Below are positions 1 to 8,001 of a DNA stretch of 64,000 nucleotides, in pieces. The notes under the pieces were generated by a model. The model was not told the DNA's origin, did no database searches, and was given only the letters and a program-made list of their open reading frames with translations. Numbering within the stretch: the first letter of the stretch is position 1; each line of letters begins with the position of its first letter. This DNA comes from Streptococcus tangpeifui. Its GTDB lineage: Bacteria > Bacillota > Bacilli > Lactobacillales > Streptococcaceae. The position numbers were made by a program, and so were the translations under genes. Where the stretch lies: positions 248,001 through 312,000 of the forward strand of contig NZ_JAAKDU010000001.1 of the NCBI RefSeq assembly GCF_011038795.1, given 5' to 3'.

Positions 1-1017
1 ATGATTCATGATGTCTTGGCGACGACCTATAGGACCTACAAGACTCAAGGCAATTACAATAATGAAATCGGCTTGCCTTATACTGTTTTTCACATGCCAG
101 ATGATACTCAGAAAATTGTTCTTGAGATGGGGCAGGATCACTTGGGGGATATTGACTTGCTGTCCAAGATTGCTCAGCCTAAGATTGGCATCGTGACCTT
201 AGTCGGTGAAGCCCATCTGGAATTTTTTGGCAGCCGTGAGAAAATTGCTCAAGGAAAGATGCAGATTGTTAATGGTATGGCGGCAGATGGAACCTTGATT
301 GCTCCGGCAGATAAGATTATCAATGATTACTTACCTGTTGATCAGAAGGTAGTCCGCTTTGGTCCTGATCAAGATATTTTCTTGACAAAGCTAGTAGAAC
401 GGAAGGACAGTCTGCAGTTTTCGGTCAGCTTTATGGACGATCTGATTGAACTGCCTGTTACAGGTAAGTATAATGCCACTAATGCTATGTTGGCGGCCTA
501 TGTTGGTCAACTTGAAGGAGTAGCAGATGAGGTTATTGCTTCAGCCTTGAAGCATTTGAAGCTGACTAAAAACCGAACGGAGTGGAAGAAGGCCAGAAAT
601 GGGGCTGACATTTTAGCTGATGTTTATAATGCTAATCCGACAGCCATGAAATTGATCTTAGAAACCTTCCTAGCCATTCCGGCTAATGAGGGCGGAAAGA
701 AGATTGCTCTCTTAGCTGATATGAAAGAGCTGGGAGAAAACTCGGTTCAGATGCACAGTGATATAATTATGGCCATCAATCCGGAGGATTTGGATTATCT
801 AATTTGCTATGGAGAAGATATTGCCGAGCTGGCTCAATTAGCTAGCCAGATGTTCCCACTTGGCAAGGTATATTATTTCAAGAAAACAGATCAAGAAGAC
901 CAATTTGAGGATTTGGTTAAGCAGGTTAAGACTCTCTTGCAGCCGGCCGATCAAATTTTACTTAAAGGATCGAACTCTATGGACTTAGACAAGGTTGTCA
1001 AGGCTTTGGAAGAATAG
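1..1017 (+). CDS. murF: MurF, UDP-MurNAc-tripeptide--D-Ala-D-Ala ligase (5' truncated)
   Basis: Cytoplasmic Mur ligase that adds D-alanyl-D-alanine to UDP-MurNAc-tripeptide, the last soluble step of peptidoglycan precursor synthesis. The 338 visible residues are the central and C-terminal domains. They begin just after the P-loop (MIHDVL normally follows the GKT-TTKD motif), then GNYNNEIG, the EMG-dHLGDI segment, GEAHLEFFGS, and the C-terminal DVYNANPTAMK motif. MurF is usually about 450 residues, so roughly the first 110 lie outside the window and the ATG at base 1 is probably internal. The stop is TAG at 1015. Identification is secure; the true start is not visible. Confidence 0.93.
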   Translation: MIHDVLATTYRTYKTQGNYNNEIGLPYTVFHMPDDTQKIVLEMGQDHLGDIDLLSKIAQPKIGIVTLVGEAHLEFFGSREKIAQGKMQIVNGMAADGTLIAPADKIINDYLPVDQKVVRFGPDQDIFLTKLVERKDSLQFSVSFMDDLIELPVTGKYNATNAMLAAYVGQLEGVADEVIASALKHLKLTKNRTEWKKARNGADILADVYNANPTAMKLILETFLAIPANEGGKKIALLADMKELGENSVQMHSDIIMAINPEDLDYLICYGEDIAELAQLASQMFPLGKVYYFKKTDQEDQFEDLVKQVKTLLQPADQILLKGSNSMDLDKVVKALEE

Positions 1018-1121
1018 CGTTAATTGAACACGGGCTGTGGACTTAGCTAAAAAGATAGTTTCTCTTATTTTAACTGTGCCCACGGATGCCCTCTGTATCT
1101 TAGATAGAGGAGATAGATACT

Positions 1122-1811
1122 GTGACAGAATTTTGGCAGAATTTTTTTACAACTCAGCAAACAACCGTACCGATCATTTCGGGCTTCTGGTATGGTATGA
1201 TTGTCTTGGGAATGGTTCTTTTGATTTGGTTGTCTTATCGCTATCATCAAAGTGTTGTTTATATCCGCCTTTTTAAGGGGATCCAATTGGTTCAATTATT
1301 AGCACTCTATGGTTGGTATTTAGTTTATCGTATTCCACTGGACTACAGTCTGCCTCTCTACCATTGCCGTCTAGCCATGATTGGGCTAGTTTTTTTGCCA
1401 GACAGATGGTCGTTTAAACAGTACATCGGTCTGATGGGCTTTAGCGGGGCAATTTTTGCCTTGGGCTATCCGGTCATGGATCCTTATACTTTTCCGCATA
1501 TTACAGGGATTTCTTTCTTGGTTGGTCACTTTGCTCTTTTTGCCAATGGCTTAACCTATCTGCTTAATTACTTTAACAGGGATAATCTCAGTCTGACTGG
1601 TACTGTGGTCTATACTTTTGTGCTGGATCTCTTCTTGGTTGGAGTGAATCATCTGACTGGAGGAAATTACGGTATTCTGCGAGAACCTCCTTTTATTGAT
1701 AATAGCAATGTCTGGTTCAATTACCTCGTTGTTTCAAGTATTCTGAGTTTGGCTTTGGTCTTGACAGAACTTGGTTTTAGACGATTTAAAAAAGTTTCCT
1801 TAAAAATTTAG
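1122..1811 (+). CDS. TIGR02206/YwaF-like integral membrane protein
   Basis: A 229-residue, very hydrophobic protein with about six to seven predicted membrane segments. It resembles the YwaF/TIGR02206 family (residues such as YHCRLAMIG, GYPVMDPYTFPHITGISFLVGH and TGGNYGILREPP are typical of that family). The function of the family is unknown. The start is GTG at 1122, chosen because a GAGGAG ribosome site sits about 10 nt upstream. It lies 104 nt after murF and has no obvious terminator before it, so it may be read through from the mur operon. Confidence 0.75.
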   Translation: MTEFWQNFFTTQQTTVPIISGFWYGMIVLGMVLLIWLSYRYHQSVVYIRLFKGIQLVQLLALYGWYLVYRIPLDYSLPLYHCRLAMIGLVFLPDRWSFKQYIGLMGFSGAIFALGYPVMDPYTFPHITGISFLVGHFALFANGLTYLLNYFNRDNLSLTGTVVYTFVLDLFLVGVNHLTGGNYGILREPPFIDNSNVWFNYLVVSSILSLALVLTELGFRRFKKVSLKI

Positions 1812-2348
1812 ATAGTGGATTTATTTGGTAAGTCAACTTATTATGGCTTCATGCTATTCTGAGTCATTACCTCATTTCAAGCCTTCGAGACCTTGATTTT
1901 AGCCTCAGTCTGACAGGTGGTACTAATATTATACTAACGGGTCTAGGGCAACCTTATGATTTTGTGACTTATTCAGCCTAGATAATTTGTAAGCCTCACA
2001 ACTGCTTGGATATCCTGTTCACTATTTCTAGAAAATCACATGCATGATTTTACGGAATTCAAAAAAGTGCCTAGGCTGTTTGTCTGAGAAAAGCCTTGTT
2101 TTTGTGTTGGAATATCTAGAGTTTCTCGGTTTTCATAAAAATACCTTTGTTTCAGCTAGGAATTCGAGACATCGTTACTTGACTAATAAAAACACCTCAA
2201 CGGAGAGATATGGCTATTCCTAAATCATTATATCGTCATATAGTATTAAAACTTATATTTTTCTACTGGCTATTGTATATTTAATCACCTTTGGACATGT
2301 GTTAACTAGGAAATGGGAAGACAATTATAATAATGAAATGGAATAAAA
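1812..2348 (+). other. Gene-free stretch with a possible coding remnant
   Basis: 537 nt without a convincing gene. A start-less open stretch at about 1837-1983 reads VNLLWLHAILSHYLISSL then RDLDFSLSLTGGTNII and ends at TAG. It looks protein-like but I do not recognise it. A weak terminator-like pairing (AGGCT/AGCCT plus TTGTTTTT) lies at 2073-2103. A possible promoter for the next gene is TTAACT-18 nt-TATAAT at 2302-2331. Confidence 0.35.
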
Positions 2349-3019
2349 ATGATAAATGATCAGTATTTATTTGAAATCTTTCGGCTATTAGACAATTCTT
2401 TTGATGACTTAGGCTGGTATCCTGGTGATAATGAGACTGAAAAATTACTTGGTATGATTTTAGTTCAAAATACGAACTTTACTAATGTTCGTTATTCAAT
2501 TAGGAATTTAAAAGATTTTTTTCTGTTGAAGCTCTCCTTGCGTTAAAGCCAGAAGAGCTTCAAGAAAAAATCAAACCAAGTGGTTTTTATGTTCAAAAAA
2601 GTAAAACCATACGTGAGGTGTTTGGCTTAATCCAGACTTGTGGTGGCTTTGAAGCTCTAAAAGCCATTGATATTGATTGGTTTAGAAAGCAGCTTTTGTC
2701 AGTAAAGGGCATTGGAGATGAAACGGCAGATGTTATCTTATTATATTTGCTAGATTGTAAAAAATTCATCTCAGATGCCTATGCTAGAAGAGTGTTTGGA
2801 CGTTGTCTTGGATTAAAATTTCGTCGTTATCATGATATGGGACAGGTTAGTGATTATTATCTAGAAAACTTATCAGTCAATCAATTGCAGCAGTTTCATG
2901 CGATGATTGATGAGCTGGGAGGTAACTTTTGCAAAAAACGACCGATTTGTTCTTTATGTCCTTTGCGACCACTTTGTGATTTTTATAAAGGGAACTATGA
3001 CTCTGAGGTATTGAGGTAG
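2349..3019 (+). pseudogene. Endonuclease III-like HhH-GPD DNA glycosylase, frameshifted
   Basis: Two consecutive reading frames together make one base-excision-repair glycosylase of the endonuclease III superfamily. The first (2349-2546) carries the N-terminal helices with GMILVQNTNFTNV. The second (from about 2522 in another frame) carries the helix-hairpin-helix LLSVKGIGDETADVILLY and the C-terminal cysteine cluster CX5CX2CX5C of an iron-sulfur loop. The frames separate in a T7 run at 2516-2522; one extra T would restore DFFSVEALLALKPEE. So it is either a true single-base loss, a switchable tract, or a read error. It abuts the 3-methyladenine glycosylase gene, suggesting a repair pair. Restored length would be about 223 residues. 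Confidence 0.8.
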
Positions 3020-3026
3020 ATATGAC

Positions 3027-3608
3027 ATGGAAGATAGTTTTGAGCATTTGATGTTTAGTGATACTGTGGCTACGGCTAAGGCTTTGCTTGGCATGGAGCT
3101 CTACTTAGAAGATAGACTGATTGGAAGAATCGTAGAAACAGAGGCTTATCTAGGCGCTAAAGATAGTGCCTCTCATAGTGCAGGTGGTAAGCGAAGTAAG
3201 AAAAATGAATCTATGTATCTTTCTGCTGGTCATTGGTATGTGTATCAAATGTATGGACATCACATGCTTAATTTGGTCACCAGGAAAAGTGGCATTGCCG
3301 AGGCTGTACTGATTCGTGCGTTAGAAGTTAAAGAGGAGCAATCAGTTGCCAATGGACCAGGGAAATTAACTCGCTTTGCTCACATTACTAAGAGTTTTGA
3401 TGGTCAACCTATTGATAATTGTGCTTTATCGCTTAAGGAGGGTGTAAAGCCTGTATGTATTGATAGCCGTGCTAGAATAGGTGTAACCTGTACAGATCAT
3501 TGGAAGACAGAGCCACTTTGCTTTTATGTCCGAGGCAATAGGCATGTTTCGAGGATAAAAAAGAAAGGCCTATTGATGGATAATGATACTTGGTTGCCCA
3601 TTGATTAA
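3027..3608 (+). CDS. mpg: DNA-3-methyladenine glycosylase (AAG/MPG family)
   Basis: Removes alkylated purines such as 3-methyladenine from DNA, starting base-excision repair. The 193 residues show the MPG signature: LLGMELYL near the N-terminus, the catalytic region ETEAYLGAKDSASHSAGGK (the glutamate in VETEAYLG is the expected general base), NESMYLSAGHWYVYQMYGHH, and NGPGKLTRF in the middle. The length fits bacterial MPG. It starts 7 nt after the stop of the broken endonuclease III-like gene, so the two were probably co-transcribed. The ATG at 3027 gives the conserved start; a GAGG lies about 13 nt upstream. Confidence 0.9.
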   Translation: MEDSFEHLMFSDTVATAKALLGMELYLEDRLIGRIVETEAYLGAKDSASHSAGGKRSKKNESMYLSAGHWYVYQMYGHHMLNLVTRKSGIAEAVLIRALEVKEEQSVANGPGKLTRFAHITKSFDGQPIDNCALSLKEGVKPVCIDSRARIGVTCTDHWKTEPLCFYVRGNRHVSRIKKKGLLMDNDTWLPID

Positions 3609-4068
3609 AGGCTTGTGTGGAAGAGTATCTTTATCTGTTGCCTAATTTGTCATCTCTTGTATATGAAATCAGTAATTTCATAACACTTTCAAAGGGGACA
3701 TGGCTTACAAGGATTAATTAATGATGTCGAGGGACTGTTGTATCCAATAGGAGGTATTTCATATTTGGCCATCAGAATCTTATTTGTGTTGATACCCAAT
3801 AAATGTCACGAAAAGGCTAAAATAAGTCGTGAACGGGATTTTATTAGAATAATCTGTGGTTTTTAATTATGTTTTTCTATACTAGAATCCAACTTGACCA
3901 TCTCCTTCCCCCGACGGTTTGCTTCTATTTATGCTATAATACAAGGGACTGTAATTCGACTTAGCTAGGCCAGTCATAGAAATTGGATCAGTTAAGGACC
4001 GTTGGTAAAGAATAAGATGACAGTTTGGTCATCAGCAAGAATAAAATATTTTAAAGGAGTTTATCACC
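3609..4068 (+). promoter_or_regulatory. rnjB upstream region: extended -10 promoter and inverted repeat
   Basis: 460 nt without a gene. An extended -10 element TGC-TATAAT sits at 3932-3940 with no good -35, predicting a leader of about 120 nt before rnjB. That leader contains a small hairpin GATGAC/GTCATC (4016-4033). Upstream, TATGAAAT-cagta-ATTTCATA at 3662-3682 is a perfect 8-bp inverted repeat that could bind a dimeric regulator. The SD is AAAGGAG just before the start. Confidence 0.55.
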
Positions 4069-5730
4069 ATGAGTGATATTAAAATTATTGCCCTAGGTGG
4101 GGTGCGTGAAAATGGTAAAAACCTCTATCTAGCAGAGGTTAATGAGTCCATTTTTGTTTTGGATGCTGGGCTCAAGTATCCTGAAAATGAACAGCTGGGG
4201 GTTGATGTGATCATCCCTAACATGGATTATTTGGTTGAAAATAGGAAACGCGTGCAAGGGGTCTTCCTGACTCATGGGCATGCGGATGCCATCGGTGCCC
4301 TGCCTTATCTTTTGCAAGATGTGCGGGTTCCTGTCTTTGGTTCTGAGTTGACCATTGAATTAGCTAAATTAGTGGTTAAGAATAATTCTCAGGTCAAGAA
4401 GTTCAACAACTTTCATGTGGTTGATGCTGGGACGGAAATTGAATTCAAGGATGCGCTTGTTTCTTTCTTTAGCACTACTCACTCTATTCCTGAAAGTTTG
4501 GGAATTGTCTTGGGGACTGACCAAGGAAACATTGTCTACACTGGGGACTTCAAATTTGATCAAGCAGCTAGTCCAGGTTATCAGACTGACTACGGCCGTT
4601 TGGCTGAAATTGGTCGCGAAGGTGTTCTGGCTCTCTTGGCGGACTCAGCCAATGCCGACAGCAAGGTGCAGGTAGCCAGTGAAGCAGAAGTTGGCGAAGA
4701 AATGGATGATGTCATTTCGGATGTTCAAGGACGCATTATTGTTGCTGCTGTTGCCAGCAACTTATCTCGGATTCAGCAGGTCTTTGATGCAGCTGCCGAG
4801 TACGGCCGCCGCGTTGTCCTGACAGGATTCGATGTGGAAAATATTGTCCGTACAGCTATTCGTTTGAAAAAACTCAGTGTTGCTGATGAAAAGCTGATTG
4901 TGAAGCCTAAGGACATGCATAAGTATGAAGACCATGAGCTGATTATCTTGGAAGCTGGTCGGATGGGGGAACCAATCGAGGGGCTCCGCAAGATGGCTAT
5001 TGGTCGCCACCGGTATGTGGAAATCAAAGATGGTGATTTGGTTTATATTGTTACCACCCCTAGTGTTGCTAAGGAAGCCGTTGTGGCACGTGTGGAAAAT
5101 ATGATCTATAAGGCCGGCGGTTCTGTTAAGTTAATTACACAGAATCTGCGCGTGTCCGGTCATGCTAACGGCCGTGATTTACAGCTTTTGATGAATATTT
5201 TACGTCCGAAGTACCTCTTCCCTATTCAAGGGGAATATCGGGAATTACAAGCCCATGCAGATTTGGCTGAAGAAATCGGTATGCTGCCTGAAGACATCTA
5301 CATCATGAAGCGGGGAGATATTATGGTTTTAGGTGATCAAGGCTTCATGCATGAAGGCGGTGTGCCTGCCAGCGATGTTATGATTGATGGGAATGCCATC
5401 GGTGATGTTGGTAATATTGTTCTGCGGGATCGTAAGATTCTTTCTGAGGACGGTATTTTCATTGTAGTTATTACGGTCAATAAGAAGAAAAAGACCATTG
5501 TTTCCAGAGCAAAAGTCCACACCCGTGGTTTTGTCTATGTGCGTAAGAGCCGTGATATTTTGCGGGAAAGTGCTGATTTGGTCAATAAGACGGTAGAAGA
5601 TTATTTGGCAACCGATGGTTTTGATTGGAGTGAGCTTAAGGGTTCTGTCCGTGATGAGCTGGGCAAATTCCTCTTTGATCAAACCAAACGTCGTCCAGCT
5701 ATTTTACCAGTGATTATGGAAGTGCGATAA
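4069..5730 (+). CDS. rnjB: Ribonuclease J2
   Basis: RNase J paralogue of the beta-CASP metallo-beta-lactamase fold, which acts in mRNA turnover and usually pairs with RNase J1. The 553 residues show the lactamase motifs at the start, then GDFKFD, the beta-CASP domain, RVSGHANG, and the C-terminal RNase J domain ending ILPVIMEVR. The zinc motif is HGHADA (H69, H71, D73, A74) rather than HxHxDH. Loss of the last histidine is typical of the weakly active J2 type, so I choose rnjB over rnjA. It has its own promoter and leader, and is followed by a terminator before estA. Confidence 0.9.
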   Translation: MSDIKIIALGGVRENGKNLYLAEVNESIFVLDAGLKYPENEQLGVDVIIPNMDYLVENRKRVQGVFLTHGHADAIGALPYLLQDVRVPVFGSELTIELAKLVVKNNSQVKKFNNFHVVDAGTEIEFKDALVSFFSTTHSIPESLGIVLGTDQGNIVYTGDFKFDQAASPGYQTDYGRLAEIGREGVLALLADSANADSKVQVASEAEVGEEMDDVISDVQGRIIVAAVASNLSRIQQVFDAAAEYGRRVVLTGFDVENIVRTAIRLKKLSVADEKLIVKPKDMHKYEDHELIILEAGRMGEPIEGLRKMAIGRHRYVEIKDGDLVYIVTTPSVAKEAVVARVENMIYKAGGSVKLITQNLRVSGHANGRDLQLLMNILRPKYLFPIQGEYRELQAHADLAEEIGMLPEDIYIMKRGDIMVLGDQGFMHEGGVPASDVMIDGNAIGDVGNIVLRDRKILSEDGIFIVVITVNKKKKTIVSRAKVHTRGFVYVRKSRDILRESADLVNKTVEDYLATDGFDWSELKGSVRDELGKFLFDQTKRRPAILPVIMEVR

Positions 5731-5794
5731 GTCTCTGCTTAGTTTTGACGGCTTTTTGGAAAACTTAACTATTGAACGCAATTATAAAAAACAA

Positions 5795-5826
5795 AAAGAG
5801 GTTAGGCTTGGTCTCACCTCTTTCTT
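5795..5826 (+). terminator. Intrinsic terminator between rnjB and estA
   Basis: AAAGAGGT (5795-5802) pairs with ACCTCTTT (5816-5823), followed by a short T-rich tail. It ends only about 4 nt before the estA ribosome site (TAGGAG), so estA is expressed by readthrough or from its own unseen promoter. Confidence 0.65.
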
Positions 5827-5839
5827 ATAGGAGTCAATT

Positions 5840-6625
5840 ATGGCATTTTTTCAAATCGAATATCATTCAAAGGTTCTTGGTTTTGAGCGTCAAGTCAATG
5901 TGATTTATCCAGATAGTTTTGAACTGACTCAAGAAGAAGCAGACAGTAAAGATGTTCCCGTTCTCTACCTCTTGCATGGCATGGGGGGAAATCAGAATTC
6001 TTGGCAGAAGCGGACTCATATTGAACGCCTTCTGCGTCACACGAATCTGATTGTCGTTATGCCCTCAACGGATCTGGCTTGGTACACTAATACAGCTTAC
6101 GGTCTCAAGTATTTTGATGCAATTGCCAAGGAGCTTCCTCAGGTTATGCATCGCTTTTTTCCCAATATGACGACCAAGCGAGAGAAAACCTATATTGCTG
6201 GTCTTTCCATGGGTGGTTACGGAGCTTATAAGATGGCTCTTTTAACCAATCAATTTGGTTATGCCGGCTCTTTTTCAGGTGCCCTCAGTCTTGATATGGA
6301 TAGTCTGCAGAATGATGTTGATGAGAATCTAGATTACTGGCAAGGAATTTTTGGTCATCTGTCTGCTGTGGATATTGACCGACATTATTTGACTAATATG
6401 GTGGCCTCTCATGATATGAAAACTAAGTTCTATGCTTGGTGCGGCCAGGAAGATTTTCTTTATCAGGCTAATGAGAAGGCTGTTGCCGATTTTAAAAAAT
6501 TGGGTTTGGATATCACTTACAGCACAGCGCCTGGTAGGCATGAATGGTACTATTGGGAAAAGCAGCTAGAAGCCTTTTTACGCTGGTTACCGCTAGATTA
6601 CCATGAAGAAGAGCGTTTGTCTTAA
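5840..6625 (+). CDS. estA: EstA-type tributyrin esterase (esterase D family)
   Basis: Serine esterase of the alpha/beta-hydrolase fold, of the type called tributyrin esterase EstA in lactococci and streptococci, acting on short-chain acyl esters. The 261 residues include the oxyanion motif YLLHGMGGNQNSW (residues 43-55), the nucleophile elbow GLSMGGYG with Ser123, an acidic residue in CGQEDFLYQ (about 204-205), and the catalytic histidine in PGRHEW (His234). No signal peptide, so it is cytoplasmic or non-classically released. SD is TAGGAG. The rnjB-estA order supports the identity. Confidence 0.88.
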   Translation: MAFFQIEYHSKVLGFERQVNVIYPDSFELTQEEADSKDVPVLYLLHGMGGNQNSWQKRTHIERLLRHTNLIVVMPSTDLAWYTNTAYGLKYFDAIAKELPQVMHRFFPNMTTKREKTYIAGLSMGGYGAYKMALLTNQFGYAGSFSGALSLDMDSLQNDVDENLDYWQGIFGHLSAVDIDRHYLTNMVASHDMKTKFYAWCGQEDFLYQANEKAVADFKKLGLDITYSTAPGRHEWYYWEKQLEAFLRWLPLDYHEEERLS

Positions 6626-6738
6626 ACTTATCACTTCTCTAACAAAACAGTGACAGCTGGGCTGTGACTTGAGTTTTGAAACTGAGCTTGTTATACTTGT
6701 GGACACTTGAAAGATTAATGAAGAGGGAGAGAATAGTT

Positions 6739-7455
6739 ATGAAAAGTTTTTTCAAAATTCTATGGGCCATTCCTAGGGCCGCTCTCAGCTTTATTTGGCA
6801 TTTTTTCTGGGGCTTCATCAGAACTTTGGCCATCTTTGCCATCATTGTTTTTGGTTTGGCTTGGTATGCGAATCACAGTCAGTCTCAATTTGCGCAAACC
6901 TTACAGACTGGCTTGACTAACGTTACTAGCCATTTTTCACCTAAGGCTGATTTTAAGCAAAATCTCCAAAATCTGGCAACTGATGCAGCATCTGACCACC
7001 AAAACCAAGGGGCTCGTTGGGAGACCAACTCGGCGACAGTTTATCTTGATTCAACAGATTCAACTTTTGTCTCAGCCTATAAAGAAGCTGTCGCAGCTTG
7101 GAACGACACCGGTGCTTTTACTCTCAATTTTGTGTCGGATAAGGACTCGGCTGATATCATTTTGACCGATCAGTCTGATAGTTCCAGTCAGGCTGCCGGT
7201 GAAGCTAAGACAACTACAGAATCTCTGTCCAACCGTATGACTCATGCTGATGTCTATCTCAATTCTTATTATCTGCTCAATGATGCTTATGGTTACAGTC
7301 AGGAGAGGATTGTCAATACAGCAGAGCACGAATTGGGCCATGCTATGGGACTGGATCATAATGACGGTCAGGCCTCAGTGATGCAGTCTGCAGGTTCTTA
7401 TTACTCTATTCAGACGGTTGACATTGATGCCCTGCAAAAACTTTATGCGAACTAG
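6739..7455 (+). CDS. Membrane-anchored matrixin-like (M10-type) zinc metallopeptidase
   Basis: Predicted secreted or membrane-tethered metalloprotease of 238 residues. One hydrophobic segment (about residues 20-45, FFWGFIRTLAIFAIIVFGLA) follows a basic N-terminus, placing the rest outside. The C-terminus holds the metzincin zinc motif HELGHAMGLDH (about 197-207) and a Met-turn candidate VMQSAGS about 8 residues later. The catalytic half is preceded by the matrixin-like ATVYLDSTDSTFVSAYKEAV and the TADIILTD-type strand. I choose ATG 6739 because GAGGGAGAG lies 10 nt upstream; a longer frame opens at 6676 without an SD. Substrate unknown. It is tightly followed by a small membrane protein. Confidence 0.8.
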   Translation: MKSFFKILWAIPRAALSFIWHFFWGFIRTLAIFAIIVFGLAWYANHSQSQFAQTLQTGLTNVTSHFSPKADFKQNLQNLATDAASDHQNQGARWETNSATVYLDSTDSTFVSAYKEAVAAWNDTGAFTLNFVSDKDSADIILTDQSDSSSQAAGEAKTTTESLSNRMTHADVYLNSYYLLNDAYGYSQERIVNTAEHELGHAMGLDHNDGQASVMQSAGSYYSIQTVDIDALQKLYAN

Positions 7456-7463
7456 GAGTGCTT

Positions 7464-7832
7464 ATGTTTTCTGTGTTAAAAAATTGGGCTGGCCGTTATC
7501 CTGAACAAGCCTTTCTGTTACTTTTTAACAGTGGGGTCTTTGTTTGGTTGCGGCTGGCTGGAGCAGCGGTTTCAAATAAGTTGGCTTTAGGCTGGGACCA
7601 TCTGGCTCATTTGCCCAATTGGCTGGTTAGTTTGAGTCAACATAGTCAAGCTGGCCTGCAAGGCTTCTTTGGTCATACGGCTATCACTTGGCTGATTGTG
7701 TCTATGGTCTTGACTCTCGTCCTGCATTTTATCAAGGGTTTAGTTAAATTTCTGCTCTTCTTCTTGATTGTAGGTGTAGGGGTCTATCTAGTTTACCGCC
7801 ATCAAAGTATTCTGGGGCAGCTACCTGGTTAA
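7464..7832 (+). CDS. Small membrane protein next to the metallopeptidase
   Basis: A 122-residue protein with about three hydrophobic segments (near residues 15-38, 70-90 and 95-112). I do not recognise the family. The AGGAG ribosome site overlaps the stop codon of the metallopeptidase gene, so the two are translationally coupled and probably work together, for instance as protease and membrane partner. ATG 7464 is chosen over the in-frame GTG at 7458 because of SD spacing. A strong terminator follows. Confidence 0.7.
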   Translation: MFSVLKNWAGRYPEQAFLLLFNSGVFVWLRLAGAAVSNKLALGWDHLAHLPNWLVSLSQHSQAGLQGFFGHTAITWLIVSMVLTLVLHFIKGLVKFLLFFLIVGVGVYLVYRHQSILGQLPG

Positions 7833-7856
7833 AATGAGATTAATAACTCAATGACT

Positions 7857-7889
7857 GCAACTCCTATCCTACTGGAGTTGCATTTTTTC
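7857..7889 (+). terminator. Intrinsic terminator after the metallopeptidase pair
   Basis: GCAACTCC (7857-7864) and GGAGTTGC (7874-7881) form a perfect 8-bp stem with a 9-nt loop, followed by ATTTTTTCT. Confidence 0.9.
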
Positions 7890-7986
7890 TAGTTTAACAG
7901 ATGCAGGGTTACTAACAGTGTAAGAAAAGTAGTCCTTTCTTTTTCTGATTCTCACCGTCAGCAAAAGTGCCTAGAAGACTGATTTT

Positions 7987-7995
7987 TGCTATAAT
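7987..7995 (+). promoter_or_regulatory. Extended -10 promoter of the ABC-F gene, leaderless geometry
   Basis: TGC-TATAAT ends at 7995 and the ATG starts at 8002, leaving 6 nt. Transcription would be expected to begin at or next to the A of the ATG. No ribosome site precedes the start. No good -35 is present, as is usual for extended -10 promoters. Confidence 0.7.
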
Positions 7996-8001
7996 GATTC
8001 T

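Noticed and set aside
1037-1276. A 79-codon plus frame overlapping the start of the TIGR02206-type gene
   Set aside because: Different frame from the family protein, and its content is not protein-like; the GTG-started gene has an SD and family similarity.
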